Of a stretch of 64,000 nt of DNA, positions 36,715-49,131 are shown piece by piece (positions within the stretch are counted from its first letter, which is position 1; every line of letters begins with the position of its first letter). The position numbers and the translations under genes are program-made. The DNA is from Cocos nucifera. Its lineage: Eukaryota; Streptophyta; Magnoliopsida; Arecales; Arecaceae. The DNA lies in contig QRFJ01002089.1 in the NCBI GenBank assembly GCA_006176705.1, forward strand, positions 62,001 to 126,000, in the 5' to 3' direction. The notes under the pieces are model-generated. The model was given only the letters and a program-made list of their open reading frames with translations. It ran no database searches and was not told where the DNA came from.

Positions 36715-38309
36715 CTAAGCTAGGTCTTGCAATTGGAGGGCATCCTTCTCCCCATCAAAACTTTCACCAATGTAATGCTTCAGCCTATGACCATTTATCT
36801 TGAAAATACCTTTTGATTTATCAGAGATCTCCACTACTTTATATGGAAAAACTTTAGTAATTGTATAGGGATCTGTCCATCTTGATTTAAGCTTTCCTGG
36901 AAGCAAATGTTGCCATGAACTATACAGGAGAACTTGTTGTCCGTCATGAAATTCTTTTTTTATAATGTGGTTGTCATGCTATTTATTAGTATGTTCTTTA
37001 TAGATCCTGGCATTCTCATAGGCATCATGACAATTTTTCCATCTCATTCAACTGCATCAATCTATTCTTTCCTGCATCTTGTATATCAAAGTTAAGAATT
37101 TTCTTAGCCCAATATGCTTTACGTTCTATCTCAACAAAGAGGTGACATGCTTTATCAAAGAGTAGCCTATATGGGGATATACCAATAGGCGTTTTATATG
37201 TAGTCCTATATGCCCATAATGCATCATCTAATTTTAATGACTAATCTTTCCTAGATGCACTTACTGTCTTTTCTAATTTTTTTTTAATTTTCTATTAGAT
37301 ACCTCTACTTGACTACTAGTTTGTGGATGATATGGGGTAGCTATCTTATGAATGACACCATATTTACTTAATAAAATTTTAAATTATTTATTATAAAAGT
37401 GTATGCCTCCATCGGTAATGATTGCTCTAGGAGTGCCAAAACGTATAAAAATATATTTTTTTCAAAAATTTAATAACTATCTTAGCATCATTAGTTGGAA
37501 AAGATGCTACTTCTATCCATTTTGAAATATAATCTACCACTACAAGAATATATTAATTTAAAAAAGAACTAGCAAGAGGTCTCATGAAATCAATACCCTA
37601 AACATCAAAAATTTTACACACAAGAATATTGTTTAAAGATATTTCATGTCTCTTAGAAAGATTATCAGTTCTTTGACAATGGTCACATGAAGAGACATAA
37701 GAATGAGTATCTTTAAATAGAGAGGGCCAATAAAACCCTGATTGAAGAATCTTATAAGTTATCCTAGTTGGGCCAAAATGTCCTCCTACCTCCCAGTCAT
37801 GATAATGATGAAGAATTTTCTCCATCTCTTCCTCCGGAATGCATCTTCTAATAACCTGATCTGCATAGTACTTATATAAGAAGGGTTCATCCCAAAAATG
37901 ACATCTAACAATAGATAAGAACCTCTTCTTTTGTTGAAAAGAAAGATCAAGTAGAAGACCCTTACCAACAAGGTAGTTAACAATATAAGCATACCATGAA
38001 AATGTTCTACCTGATATAGCATAAAGATGTTTATCTAAAAATTCCTCTTTGATAGAGCAAATATCTAATTCTTTTTCTATGATGTTTTTTGGTCTTGTAA
38101 GGTGATCAGCAACAGAATTCTCTATGCTTTTCTTATCTTTAATCTCCAAATCATACTCTTACAGCATAAAAATCCATTTGATCAATTTGGGTTATGCATC
38201 TTTCTTGGCAAGGAGATACTTCAGAGCTGTATGGTCAATATATACAATAACTTTTGATAAAATAAGATAAGAATGAAATTTATCTAATGCAAATACTGAA
38301 GGTTTCCAA
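36715..38309 (-). pseudogene. G2 pol: RNase H and integrase (Athila/Tat-like)
   Basis: Minus-strand order: RNase H end (38309 to about 38110, KFHSYLILSKVIVYIDHTA region, with stops), then the frame at 37598-38149 with the connection SVADHLTRP and the integrase zinc domain (His117 and His124 of GGHFG, then CDHCQ with Cys155 and Cys158). A decayed catalytic core follows (about 37250-37600), including a WAYRT-like piece near 37200. The integrase C-terminus is at 36715-36906 (KLKSRWTDPYTITKVFPY, INGHRLKHY). No chromodomain is seen. RNase H before integrase is the Ty3/gypsy order. Integrase would insert the cDNA; this copy is dead. Confidence 0.88.
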
Positions 38310-40897
38310 TGTAGGATTTCTAGCCCTACTTTCAAAACTTTTTTAAAAATTCATTAAATATATTAGAAAGTATAATTAATCTAATTAATTATAAGCTACT
38401 TATTATATTAGAAAATTCTATAATTAGGATCTAAATATGATGTACATGCTTTGAATTTAAAAAACTAGATCGGTAGCAGCAACTATTTACTACTAGTTCT
38501 ACATGTTCAGAACACGATATCAGTGCGAGTAATTGAACTCCATAATCCGATCACCATCAGGAAGGTCCACTCATCGTGATGTAGCCACACAATATGTCTG
38601 GCCTCCATGGATCATCCACATGAGGCTCTGGTCCCGATCGGCTCCTTCCGAGTGCTAGCTCGACATTCGGAAGCTTTGATGGCTGTTATCGATCGAACTG
38701 CTTTGATCTTCATCTATGGACTCTTTGGATACTTTGGATTGCCAGTAGATATAGTAGAGAGGTAGAGGAGGTTCTTTCTAAAATTTGATGGACTCACGAC
38801 ACTCGTAGCTCACACAAAACCTTCCTTAACCCTAGGTCGAAACCTTAGGGTAGCACACTCACCCAAACCCTGCGCACTTATTTCTCTAAAACTCTTTTCT
38901 CAGATTTTTTGAGTTTTTCTCCATGTAGAAGGGGGCTCACGGACTAAGTATCTCACTCTCTATCTGATGTGTGCATGCATAGAAAAATCCCCTATTTAAT
39001 TTGCACCATTTCGAGTCAAAATTGTGTGTGGAAAGATAAGGACAGATTGGTTGTCTATTTGAATTCAAATCCCATTTGAATTCAAACACCAACCAATTTG
39101 TTCCTATCCACTTAGGGCATGGAGAGACTAGGCATGTGCCCTTCTCAGCATGGAGAAAAGTTACAAGAAACCATTTCTTATAGAGAAGAATAGGTGCAGG
39201 AATTTGGATGAGGCACAAGATAAGAGGATACGTGGTTGCCCATTCAAATTCAAACTCCATTGGAATTTGAATGGCAACCAACCAGACTTTATCCTTTTAG
39301 GACCTCGGATATCTAGGTGTGCACCCTCTTATCATGAAAAAAGGTCACAAGAATGTCATTCTCATGAGGAAATAAAAGTGCACAAGCCTAGGTAGTGCAT
39401 GGGAGAAGTAGACTAGTCAAACTAGTCTATAAGGAACCTTATCCAATTGGACCAATCCAAACTAATTTGACTAGGTCCAATTAGACAAAATTAAACCCAA
39501 CAAATTTAGGTTTAATTAAATTTTAATAAAAAAAATTAATCTTGATCAAATTAGAGATCAAATCTCCTCGGTGATTAGGTCATCTCATAACCTAATTGGA
39601 TCAAACCCAACTGAATCCAATTCAATTAGACTTGAATCAAAAATAATTACTCAATCAAATTAAGTTAATTAGAGATCAAATCACTAATTAAACCTCTCAA
39701 AAATATAGAGTCCAAATCTGGTGGGTTTCTCAATAATAGAGTCCCTCGATATGAAATCTTGATCGAAGAGTCCCAAACTAATGGGACTCTTGACCCCGAT
39801 GCCCAAAATGAGTGGAACTCGTGATCATAGAGTCCAGACTCTCGATCATAGAGTTCGAGACAAGTAGGACTCAGAGTCCTAATATAGTAAGACTCTTGAT
39901 CGAAGAGTTTTAGTCTAGTAAGACTCTTGATATAAAGTTTCAGTCCAGTGAGACTCTTCACTAGCCATCAGATCAGGTAGGAACCTCTAGTGCGTGTGAC
40001 CCCGTAGGTTCAATCATAAGTCAGTAGCATAAAAACTACTTTCTATACCAATTGAAGTGACCATCTAGTAATGGTACTCGACGTCTGGATAGGTTGAATA
40101 GTCACAATCGTAATATTCAGAACCTACGTGAATATCGTTATCGCATAATTCATCCCTTTGATCTCTATGCATAGGATGACTTAGAGTTAAACTGTCAACC
40201 CTAATAAATTCATCCAAATCATGTTTTAATACAATTAGTCCTATGACTCCTCACTAGGACTATGCTGACCAAGATTTTGCTAAATTGAAATATAATTGAA
40301 CACAGCTCCTAAACCAAAGTGATCAATCCCATTTTTATTCACCCACCGACTCCTTAAGTATTTGACTGTACCTAGAAACCTTCCATCACTGAATTAAAAG
40401 TTCAGATTGTCCGACATAAAAGCACAATGAGTTGCTTGAAAGTCATCTTGATGATCTTAGATCAGAGGGACAAATATACCCATATTCCATCGAAGCAAAT
40501 CTTGATAGCAGAAAAGCTCTAGAGTTGATCATGTTTAGTGCAGATGTACCCCTACATCTCACCTGCATGCTATACTAGTATCTCCATACTCCTTGATTAA
40601 GAGAACAACCAACCTATATGGCATACAATGACTTACACTCGATAAACATTATCGTTCTAGGTAACAACATATCATTTGATCGCGAATAGATTTAAGGACT
40701 AAATGACAAATCCTCCTTTCTCAATTCTAAATAATCCTAAGGACCTTACCATAACATAGGAGTTTATTAGAAGATGAAAAAATTTATGATGAAAAATGAT
40801 AAAATAACTTGTATTTATTTATAATATATATACAAATATAAGAATCATCATAACCATTAATAGGCTGATAATTGGCTTTAGGACACTATTTCCAACA
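38310..40897 (-). repeat. 3' LTR of Copia-B copy 2
   Basis: 2588 bp; on the minus strand it starts TGTTGGAAATAGTGTCC after AAGTGGAAGAT and ends AAATCCTACA. It is homologous to 19824-22507. The start matches the style of BARE/Angela copia LTRs. Confidence 0.87.
39738..39959. repeat. Minisatellite inside Copia-B copy 2 LTR
   Basis: Degenerate GACTCTTGATCATAGAGTC-type units as at 21262-21575, but fewer (about seven), so unit number differs between two LTRs of the family. Confidence 0.8.
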
Positions 40898-40917
40898 ATC
40901 TTCCACTTGGACTAAAC

Positions 40918-41735
40918 TTAATTGGTGCAGTATCTAATATCCATCTTCGACTTGAAGTCATTGAACTTCTTCACTGCAATTGCTTTAGTGAATGGATCGA
41001 TCAGGTTCTTCTTTCCATCAATCTTTTGAAGATCAATATCACCTCGATCTATGATCTCCCAGATAACATGGTAGCAGCGCAGAATATGCTTTGTCCGTCG
41101 GTGTGCCTTTGGTTCCTTCACCTAAGTAATGGCTCTAAAACTATCATAGTAGAGCAGAACTAGACCATCAAGGGAGGGTGCTACTTCGAGCTTGGTGATG
41201 AACTTTTTTAGGCACACCGCTTCTTTAGTAGTATCTAATGTAGCAACATACTCCATCTCGTAAACTAAGTCAGCCATGGTGTGCTGCTTGAAACTCTTCC
41301 AGCAGACAGCCCCATCATTAAGGATAAACACATATCTCGATACACTCTTGTTGTCATCGTGATCAGACTGAAAACTGAAGTCTGTAAACCTCACAAGTCT
41401 CAAGTCTGACTCACCATAAATAAGCCTCTAGTCCTTAGTATTTCTCAAATACGTTAGGATAGTTTTAACAATCTTTTAGTGGTTCTCTCTTGGATCAGAT
41501 TGGTATCTACTCACTATCCAAAGCGAGTATGCCACATCTGGTCACGTATATATCATGGCATACATGATAGAATCTACTATTGAAGCATATAAAATTTTAC
41601 TCATACGCTCTCTCTCTTGAGGTGTTGTCAGACAATCCCTCTTCAAGAGAGAAATTTCATAACCTGTCAGTAGATAACTCTTCTTAAAATTCTCCATACT
41701 GAACCCATTTAGCATAGTATCAATGTACATGGACT
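40918..41735 (-). pseudogene. Copia-B copy 2 pol, 3' part: RT C-terminus and RNase H
   Basis: RT connection at 41542-41735 (SQSMYIDTMLNGFSMENFKK, RMSKILYASIV), RNase H at 41122-41403 (DGAVCWKSFKQHTMAD, YEMEYVATLDTTKEAV, LLYYDSF) and its end at 40918-41121 (RTKHILRCYHVI, FTKAIAVKKF). One frame break lies near 41121. The upstream junction at 41736 is the G3 target site. Confidence 0.85.
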
Positions 41736-41740
41736 GGGAC

Positions 41741-43403
41741 TGATGCATGCTAATCTATAGCTATGGCAAGTGCACCAGTCGATCAAGTAATAAAGTAAGA
41801 GAGTAGAGTATCATCCCTAGAGGATTGGAAAATAAGTACTAAAAATCTCTTTTCTATGCTTTATTTAGAAGATCGATTTATGATAATTAAAAAAAAATAA
41901 AGAATAAAATAAAAAAATAATTAAAAATTATAAGAAAATAAAAAGAGTGTAATTATTAGGATTTTAAACTTAAGAGCAATAGGTTACTAAGGCAATCAAT
42001 TCACCAACTCAGTCAATACAATATTTAGATTATTAGGTTAATTTTATTTAATGTGACGGTGGAGTCTCCTAGTTTATTCACTATCCTTTGGTCCAGGCGT
42101 AGCAAAACTATCAATATTTATTAACTATCCTTTGGTTCAAGTATAATTTAAATAAATATCGATGCATTAAGTTTTGTGAAACTCTCTAATTAAAATACGC
42201 TGCGTCCAAAGCACACTAAAATTTCTGCATGCATATGAATTCTAATTCGATTCATAATACAAGGTATATAATCAAGAAGCAATAACATAGATGTACTTGG
42301 TCTGTATCATCTATGTTCATCAGATTAATTAGAAGATGGCCAGTAATCTAAAAGCATTAAGATCAGATCTATATACTCCTCATGAATAAAATATAAAATT
42401 AAAAATAAATCATACTAAATATTGCATCAAAAGTGTGGCTACACCAAGTCTTAGTAAAAAAATTTTTTGTTTATGATAACAAGTTCAAAAATAGCAAATA
42501 AAATAAAAAATATGAAGAAATTAGACTATTTATTTGCTAAAATTGATTGTCCATTACTCTTGGTGTGGAGAACTCGATGAAGTAGAAAGTTGCTTTGTTT
42601 ACCGATTTTCGGAAGAAGAAAAGAAGAGGAAAGAAAAATAACAAGAATAAAAACTCTTTCTCTTCTCTCCCTAAACTCCTCTCTCTCTCTCTCTATTCTC
42701 TCTATTTCTCCCTATTTCCTCTTTATTTTCAACTCTCTATTTTTGTTCTCCGCATCCTCTCTTCGGCAATAGCAGGCAGCCCCCTTTAAATAGGCTAAGA
42801 GATAGATTTTTGGAAGAAATCCTAACCAAATTGGGTTTAAAACTCTTAACACAAGTCAAATTAAAACCCTGAACAATTCTGGCCTTTAGATCAGCATCCA
42901 ATGGATCAAAAACCACTTAAAAATTCTTTTTAAAAATCTAATTCAAGTCAGAATTAACCTCAGCCATCGGATCTTCTTGATGATTAAATCAGGATCATCG
43001 GATCGCATACAGGAGCCTTCAGATTTTTAGTTAAAATTGGTAACGCATCTCCATCATTGGATCTCGACTGGGAGTTGCATCCGCCATTCGTCAGTGCATA
43101 GATTTCTACTGTTCGATCAAATCCCAACGAACAACATCCGTCGAATCCGACAAAATTTCCAGAATACCCTCTATAGTCCATGCGCGAGCCCGATGTTGCA
43201 TGGACTGCTGCTTCCTTCAGTCAATTGGAGCACGCTCATCCCTATAAAATCTTCGAAATGCCGTCGCCTAGTTACTGTAGCGGTCCACCATGCACCGTAA
43301 AAAATCCTGACGTCAGCGCGGTGTAAGCGGGGCGTCAGCAGGCGATTGAGCTGGGCGATCTGCTGAGCCAGTTTGAAGCAGACCGATCGACATTTAAAAA
43401 TTA

Positions 43404-43437
<34 letters not shown>

Positions 43438-43627
43438 GAAATTTAATTTTGGACTCGTTTGAAGTTCGTTTTGCTTGAAATTTATTTCATCTGAATCAGA
43501 AAAATAAGATCTTCATATTGGTGGCCTTCTTTCCTATATAGAATTAATAAAAATATCAATTTCTTAAAAATAAATTAATTTATTTTATAATTTAATATTT
43601 TTATTAATATATTTTTATCATTTATTA
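41741..43627 (-). repeat. 3' LTR of G3
   Basis: 1887 bp, starts TGATGCATGC and ends CATTTATTA (the ending CACTTATCA with transitions). It contains an (ATT)n run at 43406-43437 that is much shorter in the 5' LTR near 48912. Confidence 0.88.
43406..43437. repeat. (TTA)n microsatellite in G3 3' LTR
   Basis: About ten and a half perfect TTA units. The matching site in the 5' LTR (about 48912-48926) has only a few, so the run expanded after insertion or came from the template. Confidence 0.92.
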
Positions 43628-44741
43628 CATCTTCCAACTTAGTCATTGCTAGTTCCTTAGCAATGCTTTATTTAATATCATGTTTCAATAAGATCATCCA
43701 TCAAAAAGATAAATCTAGAGTTAAAGGTCAAAAAGTTTAGAAAATACTATTAACTAAGCATTGAGCTTCAAAAGTAAATTTTGCAGCCAATATAATTAAA
43801 AATTTTCTTAGAGTACATCAAAGATCTACAGCACTTATGTTCGTGATGACTAACTTAGCATTTCAGTATTAATTTAAAGGATAAAAGTATCCTCTCTTAT
43901 CACCTATTTTGGTTAATTTTTTTATACATTCTTAATTTTATACTCATGAATTAAGGTAGCTTTCACACTACCTCATTTTTTTTTTTTGCTGAGCATCCTG
44001 GCCTTCCTTCCACCATTTTACGTGAATCTCCACACTTGACCTAGGTGCAGAGACCTAGTTACTAGGCTTTAGGTAATCCACATATACTCTATCTTTTGCA
44101 CTTTATTTTTGGGCAGGTAGCTCTTTCCTTAAATTTAAGTTTTTTTTATTAGAATGTATATTAATTACCAATTTTTAGTGATAATTGAATCCTCAATTGG
44201 CCTTACAATCAATACCTACTTTGCCTTGTTAGTGTGCATGTGCAATTAGAAGGGCTAATAGTCTTTTGATGACTTAAGTAGACTGCTAAAAGTCTGACCA
44301 ACTAATCTACTTCTTTAACTCAGTACATTCATTAGCAGATACTTCTATCTTTTATCACTTATCCAGTCTATCTTGCTCAAGATTTTCTTCTTGACAAATG
44401 ATTTAAAAAGTTTTTTTTTCAAAATTTTTTTTTTTCTACCCCCCAACTTATTCTATATTGTCTCAATGGAGAAAGAAAAATAAAGAGTGCAATAAAGGAC
44501 AGAAAGGAATACACCTGATTTGGTTCAGTCTGGTTCTTTGAAGCTTTGAAATTTGGCTTGAGTTTTCGTTGATTTTTCTCTGCAAAATTGAAAATACACA
44601 CCAAAGCAGTAAAAGAGCAACAATAAATTATTGAAAAATAAAAGAAAAAAAAATGATCAAAACTAAAAAGAAAAGAAACAACCTATCTAGTAGTTCTGAT
44701 TTATAGTCTTCAGCTTGACTTTCTTGGAGTTCTAGGCTGAA
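43628..44741 (-). other. 3' noncoding region of G3
   Basis: No coding signal; colinear with 4301-5408 of G1. Begins on its LTR side with the purine tract (minus strand AAGTTGGAAGATG). Confidence 0.75.
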
Positions 44742-47004
44742 TCAATCCGGTGCCACTTCAATTGGAATACTTTCATGTTTGGTCGAGCCCTCTTTCAATT
44801 GGACATTGCTAGCTTTCATAGTCTCAAACCTATTTTCTATAGAATTCTCATATACTGAATTATCAATAATATCAATTAGAAAATAAGTTTGATTGTCATC
44901 AGGATGTTTAGTATCTTTGAAAATATTAAAAGTAACTTATTTGTCTTGGATTCTAAGAATTAATTTTTCTTATTGAACATCTATTAAAGCTCCTCCAGTA
45001 GCTAAAAAGGATCTTCCTAAGATAAGGGGTACATCATAATCTTCTTCCATATCAAGAACAATAAAATCAACAGAAAAAATAAATTTATTTATATTTACCA
45101 AGACATCCTCTACTATACCACTTGAATATTTGATGGATCTATCGGTTAATTGAAGAGTAATAGTGGTAGACTTTGGTTCTCCTAAACCCAACTTTTGAAA
45201 ATAGAAAAAGACATGAGATTAATACTTGCTCCTAAATCACATAAAACTTTTTCAAAACTACAATCACCAATAATGCAAGGGATAGTAAAACTTTCTGGAT
45301 CTTTTAGCTTCTGTGGTAATTTATTTTAAAGTATTGCTGAGTATTCTTCATTCAAATTTATTCTCTCATGCTCCTTCAGCTTTTTCTTATTTGTTAGAAT
45401 TACTTTGAGAAACTTGGCATACCTAGGCATTTGAGTGATAGCATCTACAAAATAAATATTAATATGTAAATTCTTTAAAATTTTAAAAAAGTTAGAAAAT
45501 TTTTTATCTGGATGCTATATTTGTTTCTCTAGGAATGGTAGTGGTGACACGTAGGACTTCATATTTGGATTGACAAATTGTATACCTGGAGACTATTTAT
45601 CTGCTGGTTGTTTTAGTGACTGACGAATTTTAGTTGATGGTTTCTTATTTGTAGTTGGCTCTTTAGTCTGTTTCTTCTAATATGGCTCATTCAGCTTTTT
45701 ACCACTTCTTAGGGTGGTAGTATTGACTTGCTCTCTTGGATTGATCTCCATGTTGCTTGGCAAGGATCCCTGAGGTCTCTCGAAGATTATCTTAGCCATT
45801 TGGCCTATTTGCATCTCCAAGTTTCAAATTGTTGTTGCTTGGTCCTGCCTAAGCTTGGCTTCCAAATTATTTATAGTTGCTTCTTGGTTTTGCATGAATT
45901 TGACCATTAGCTCCACCATTTTGGACTTCTTTTCAGGTATTTGGAATTTCGGGGGTGGCTGCTGTGCTGCATTTTGATTGCTCTACGAGAAATTTGGATG
46001 CTGCCTCCATCCTTAATTGTATTTATTGGAGTAGGAATTATTTTGTTGCGGCCTAAAAAAATTATCAATATAATTAGTTGTATCAGTTGCTTTAGCAAAA
46101 GGATTACCTGTCTGGCAATTGCTTGTATCATGTCCTCCTCCACACAGGTCACAAATGATGCTCTAAACATGCATAGCTATTCCCTTCAAGTTGTTGACTT
46201 TGGCTCTAAGGGCTGCAATTTCAGCTAGTAAGGTGGGCATGCAATCTACTCCCTGCACAGTTACTGGTCTTTTCGGCATCATGCATTCTGTTTGCCACTG
46301 ATAGCTATTTGGTGCCATCTCATCGATCAGATCAAAGGCTTCTTCCTTCATTTTTTGGTTAATGGTTCCTCCTGCTATTGCATCAATCATAGAATGATTA
46401 GTAGAAGATAAACCATTATAGAAAGTTTGTACCTAAAGCCATACGGATAGTTGATGATGTGGACATCTCCTCAGCAGTTTCTTGAAATGCTCCCAAGCCT
46501 CATATATTGTCTCCATATCCGTTTGCATAAAAGAAGTGATATCGTTGCACATCTTGGCAGTCTTAGAAGGTGGAAAGTACTTGACTAAGAATTTTTGGGC
46601 TAGGACATCCCTAGTTATGATAGAACCTATAGGAAGAGAATGAAGCCAACTTTTAGCTTTGTCCCATAAAGAGAAAGGAAACAATCTTAATCTAATAGCA
46701 TCATCCGATACCCCATTAATTTTAAAAGTATTACAAAGTCCAAGAAAGTTAGAAATATGGACATTTGGATCATCATGCACATTTCCACTGAATTGGACAG
46801 TTGATAGAATCATCTGGATCATCGTCAGTTTTATTTCGAAGTTGTTTGCTCGCACTAGCGGTCTCCTGATTTTCGAAGTTGCATCGACTATAGATGGTGT
46901 GATGTAGTCATTTAACGGATGATGTGCTACTCGAATAGCTTCATGCTGTCACTTGATCGCCATATCCAATCTCAGGTTGATGTCGTTAGGATCTTCAGCT
47001 CCAT
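44742..47004 (-). pseudogene. G3 gag-protease
   Basis: The start ATG is at 47004-47002, followed within a few codons by a one-base deletion relative to G1. Gag is open at 46433-46855 (KAKSWLHSLPIG, LAQKFLVKYFP, EAWEHFKKLLRRCPHH). A zinc-knuckle region lies near 46130-46160 but is frame-broken. The protease active site DLGA is at 45227-45238, and ILGRSFLATGGALIDV is in 44970-45191. Where G1 has a TAG (5466-5468), G3 has CAA (minus strand, 44799-44801), so this frame runs on to the TGA at 44742-44744. The frame therefore ends naturally just before the pol-deletion junction. Confidence 0.87.
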
Positions 47005-47188
47005 GTTCCTTTCTTGTTGTAGTCTTTTGATGGTCTTTTCAATTTCTGAATCTAAAGGTAGTAAGTTACAATGTCCAGTACGTGTCATGCACTGAATAAA
47101 TTTAAAAATAAAATAAGAATAAAAATTTTAAAAAATAAAATTCTAAAGTAAAGCTAGGATCAAAATTTTAATATTATTTTAGACACAA

Positions 47189-47206
47189 TCTCCGACAACG
47201 ATGCTA
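47189..47206 (-). promoter_or_regulatory. G3 primer-binding site (Asp-tRNA-like)
   Basis: The minus strand reads TAGCATCGTTGTCGGAGA, six bases after the 5' LTR. Compared with TGGCGCCGTTGCCGGGGA, all differences are transitions, at positions mostly different from those in G1. Confidence 0.72.
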
Positions 47207-47212
47207 AAAACT

Positions 47213-49126
47213 TGATGCGTGCTAATCTATAGCTATGGCAAGTGCACCAGTTGATCAAGTAATAAAGTAAGTGAGTAGAGTATCATCCCTAGAGGATTGA
47301 AAAATAAGTATCGAAAAGCTCTTTCTTATGCTTTATTTAGAAGACCGATTTATGAGAATTAAAAAAATAAAGAATAAAATAAAAAAATAATTAAAAATTA
47401 TAAGAAAATAGAGAGAGTGTAATTATTAGGGTTTTAAACTTAAGAGCAATAGGTTACTAAGACAATCGGTTCACCAACTCAGTCAATATAATATTCAAAT
47501 TATTAGGTTAATTTTATTTCATGTGACGGTAGAGTCTCCTAATTTATTCACTATCCTTTGGTCCAGGCGTAGCAAAACTATCAATATTTATTAACTATCC
47601 TTTGGTCCAAATGTAATTTAAATAAATATCGATGCATTGAGTTTTATGAAATCCTCTAATTAAAATACGCTGCGTCTAAAGTGCACTAAAATTTCCACAT
47701 GCATATGAATTCTAATTCGATTCATAATACAAGGTATGTAATCAAGAAGCAATAACATATATGTATTTGGTCCGTGTCATCTATGTTCATCAGATCAATT
47801 AGAAGATGGCCAGTAATCTAAAAGCATTAAGATCAGATCCATATACTCCTCATGAATAAATTTTAAAATTAAAAATAAATCATACTGAATATTGCATTAA
47901 AAGAGTGGTTACATCTTAGCCTTAGTAAAAAAAGATTTAGTTCATGATAACAAGTTCAAAAATAGCAAATAAAATAAAAGGCATAAAAAAATTAGACTGT
48001 TTATTCACTAAAATTAGTTGTCCATTGCTATTGGTGTGGAGAACTCGATGAAGAAGAAAGTTACTTTGTATATCAGTCTTTGGAAGAAGAAAAGAAGAGG
48101 AAAGAAAAATAATAAGAATAAAAACTCTTTCTCTTCTCTCCCTAAACCCCACTCTCTCTCTCTTTCTATTCTCTCTGTTTCTCCTTATTTTCTCTTTATT
48201 TTCAACTTTGTATTTTTGTTCTCCTCATCCTCTCTTTGGTAACAGCATGCAGCCCCTTTAAATAGGCTAAGAGATGAATTTTTGGAAGAAATCCTAACCA
48301 AATTGGGTTTAAAACTCTTAACACAAGTCAAATTAAAATCCTAGATAATTTTGGCCTTCAGATCAGCATCCAATAGATCAAAAACCACTTAAAATTTTTT
48401 TTTAGAAACCCAATTCAAGTTGGTATTAACCTCAGCCATTGAATCTTCTTAATGATTAAATCAGGACCGTCGGATCGCGTACAGGAGCCTTTAGATTTTT
48501 AGTTAAAATCGATAACGCGTCTCCATCGTTGGAGCTCGATCGGGAGCTGCATCCGTCATTCGTCAACACACAGATTTCCACCATTTGATCAAACCCCAGC
48601 GAACAGCATCCGTCGGATCTGGCAAAATTCCTAGAATACCCTCTGTAGACCATGTGCGAGCCCAACGTTGCATGGACCGCCGCTTCCTTCAACCAATTAG
48701 AGTGCGCTCGTCCCTATGAAATCTTTGAAATGTCCTTGCTTGGTTACTGTAGCGGTCCACCATGTGCCACAAAAAATCCTGACGTCAGTGTGACATAAGC
48801 AAGGCATCAGCAGGCAATCGATCTGGTTCTGAGTGCAGTCGAGCCGAACGGTTTGCTGAGCTAATTTTTTTGAGCCGATTTGAATCAGACCGACTGGCAT
48901 TTAAAAATTAATTTATTATTATTACTTATTTTCTTTGAAATTCAATTTTGGGTTCGTTTGAATTTTGTTTTGCTTGAAATTTATTTCATCTGAACCAAAA
49001 AAAAAAGATCTTCATATTAGTGGCCTTCTTTCCTGCATAGTATTAATAAAAGTATCAATTTCTTAAAAATAAGTTAATTTATTTTATAATTTAATATTTT
49101 TATTAGTATATTTTTACCACTTATCA
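47213..49126 (-). repeat. 5' LTR of G3
   Basis: 1914 bp, starts TGATGCGTGC and ends CACTTATCA. It aligns with 41741-43627. On the minus strand a TATTTAAAG word near 48255-48263 occupies the TATA position of the G1 LTRs. Confidence 0.88.
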
Positions 49127-49131
49127 GGGAC

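Larger units (their letters stand above)
23176..38309 (-). mobile_element. Gypsy-G2: partial autonomous-type element, interrupted by Copia-A copy 2 and truncated by Copia-B copy 2
   Basis: Left to right: 3' LTR (23176-25098), 3' noncoding region (25099-25803, resuming at 36233-36714), integrase and RNase H (36715-38309). The 10.4-kb Copia-A copy 2 is nested at 25809-36227. The element stops abruptly inside RNase H at 38309, where a Copia-B LTR begins. RT, protease, gag and the 5' LTR are absent from the window, presumably beyond Copia-B copy 2. The LTR and 3' region are clearly the same family as G1 and G3, and this copy shows that the family once had a full pol. Confidence 0.85.
41741..49126 (-). 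mobile_element. Gypsy-G3: non-autonomous Ty3/gypsy element (gag-protease only)
   Basis: LTRs at 41741-43627 and 47213-49126; target duplication GGGAC at 41736-41740 and 49127-49131. Total 7386 bp, almost the same as G1, with the same contents and the same junction between the protease end and the 3' noncoding region. The flanking DNA is Copia-B reverse transcriptase, so this insertion is independent of G1, which sits in Copia-A. Confidence 0.92.

Noticed and set aside
42671..42720. CTCTCT-rich stretch as a separate microsatellite of interest (also about 48151-48176)
   Set aside because: It is a regular part of the gypsy LTR leader, short and imperfect.
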